The notes under the pieces: generated by a model
Told to the model about the DNA's origin: nothing
Databases searched by the model: none
What the model saw: the letters and a program-made list of their open reading frames with translations, nothing else
In this document: one piece after another, positions 5,836 through 6,106 of the stretch
Layout of the letters: every line of letters begins with the position of its first letter
Numbering within the stretch: the first letter of the stretch is position 1
Assembly (NCBI GenBank): GCA_026417275.1
Contig: JAOADO010000061.1
Coordinates: 1-6,106, forward strand
Length of the DNA: 6,106 nt
Reading direction: 5' to 3'
Source: Verrucomicrobiia bacterium
GTDB taxonomy: Bacteria; Verrucomicrobiota; Verrucomicrobiae; Limisphaerales; JAKPVM01
Position numbers and translations under genes: made by a program

Positions 5836-6106
5836 TCATTTTACAACGTGCAAAACACGCATTGTATTATTTTCCCCGAGAACAAAATGGGCAAGTTTAT
5901 AACTGCATATATTTCCCATCATAGAAAATTGCGCCCCTTGTGGATTAGAAATAAAAACATTCGTCTTCCCCCTCAAAACATATTTAACCGCGGCTGGCTG
6001 TATTTGTGAATATCCAACAACCTTGACCTCAAAAGGAGTAATAAAACCCTGCCGAGATTCTCCATTCAGCAAAACTCCCCATATAAAAACAGCATTTGTG
6101 GAAGAA
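5836..6106 (-). CDS. Unrecognised protein, C-terminal fragment (start beyond right edge)
   Basis: The frame is open from the right edge to the TGA at 5838-5836, giving 90 codons. A TTG at 6072 could be read as a start, but the frame continues upstream without a stop (SSTNAVFIWGVLLNGESRQG), so this is most likely the tail of a longer gene. The sequence is of mixed composition with hydrophobic and polar alternation (for example FEVKVVGYSQIQPAAVKYVL and NVFISNPQGAQFSMMGNI), which suggests beta-structure. It ends in NTMRVLHVVK, with no C-terminal membrane helix or PEP-CTERM-like sorting signal. I do not recognise the family. G/T-ending codons match the other minus-strand genes, which supports it as real coding. 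It converges on the DUF1080 gene with 31 bp between stops. Confidence 0.55.
   Translation of the reverse strand, partial: SSTNAVFIWGVLLNGESRQGFITPFEVKVVGYSQIQPAAVKYVLRGKTNVFISNPQGAQFSMMGNICSYKLAHFVLGENNTMRVLHVVK

Overview
The window comes from a bacterium that pairs an exosortase protein-sorting system with exopolysaccharide synthesis, a type IV pilus platform protein (PilM) and a secreted DUF1080 (3-keto-disaccharide hydrolase-like) protein. That combination, with EpsI as a separate gene instead of fused to the exosortase, points to the Verrucomicrobiota/Planctomycetota group, most likely Verrucomicrobiota. This assignment is inferred from gene content only.

Layout, left to right. At 1-557 (minus strand) lies the N-terminal part of pilM, which runs off the left edge. 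Positions 558-794 are an AT-rich intergenic region holding a perfect 11-bp tandem repeat just upstream of a consensus TATAAT, a plausible pilM promoter. At 795-5039 four minus-strand genes form a tight operon, transcribed right to left: exosortase (5039-4002), EpsI-family protein (4002-3208, start overlapping the exosortase stop as TGATG), a WcaJ-type polyprenyl-phosphate sugar-phosphate transferase (3176-1797), and UDP-glucuronate decarboxylase (1762-795). The decarboxylase appears frameshifted by one base in a G7 tract inside its NAD-binding Gly-rich loop. A 150-bp AT-rich divergent region (5040-5189) separates this operon from the plus-strand DUF1080 gene (5190-5804). A minus-strand open frame of unknown function (5836 to beyond 6106) enters from the right edge and ends 31 bp from the DUF1080 gene.

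How the genes fit together. The decarboxylase makes UDP-xylose, and the transferase loads the first sugar phosphate onto the lipid carrier at the inner membrane. The exosortase and EpsI process proteins with a C-terminal sorting signal, in systems that usually sit beside exopolysaccharide genes. The operon therefore looks like a compact surface-coat module. No PEP-CTERM-type substrate is visible in the window.

The points most worth checking are the decarboxylase frameshift (real, phase-variable or assembly error) and the operator-like tandem repeat upstream of pilM. I see no RNA genes, CRISPR arrays, insertion sequences or convincing intrinsic terminators.
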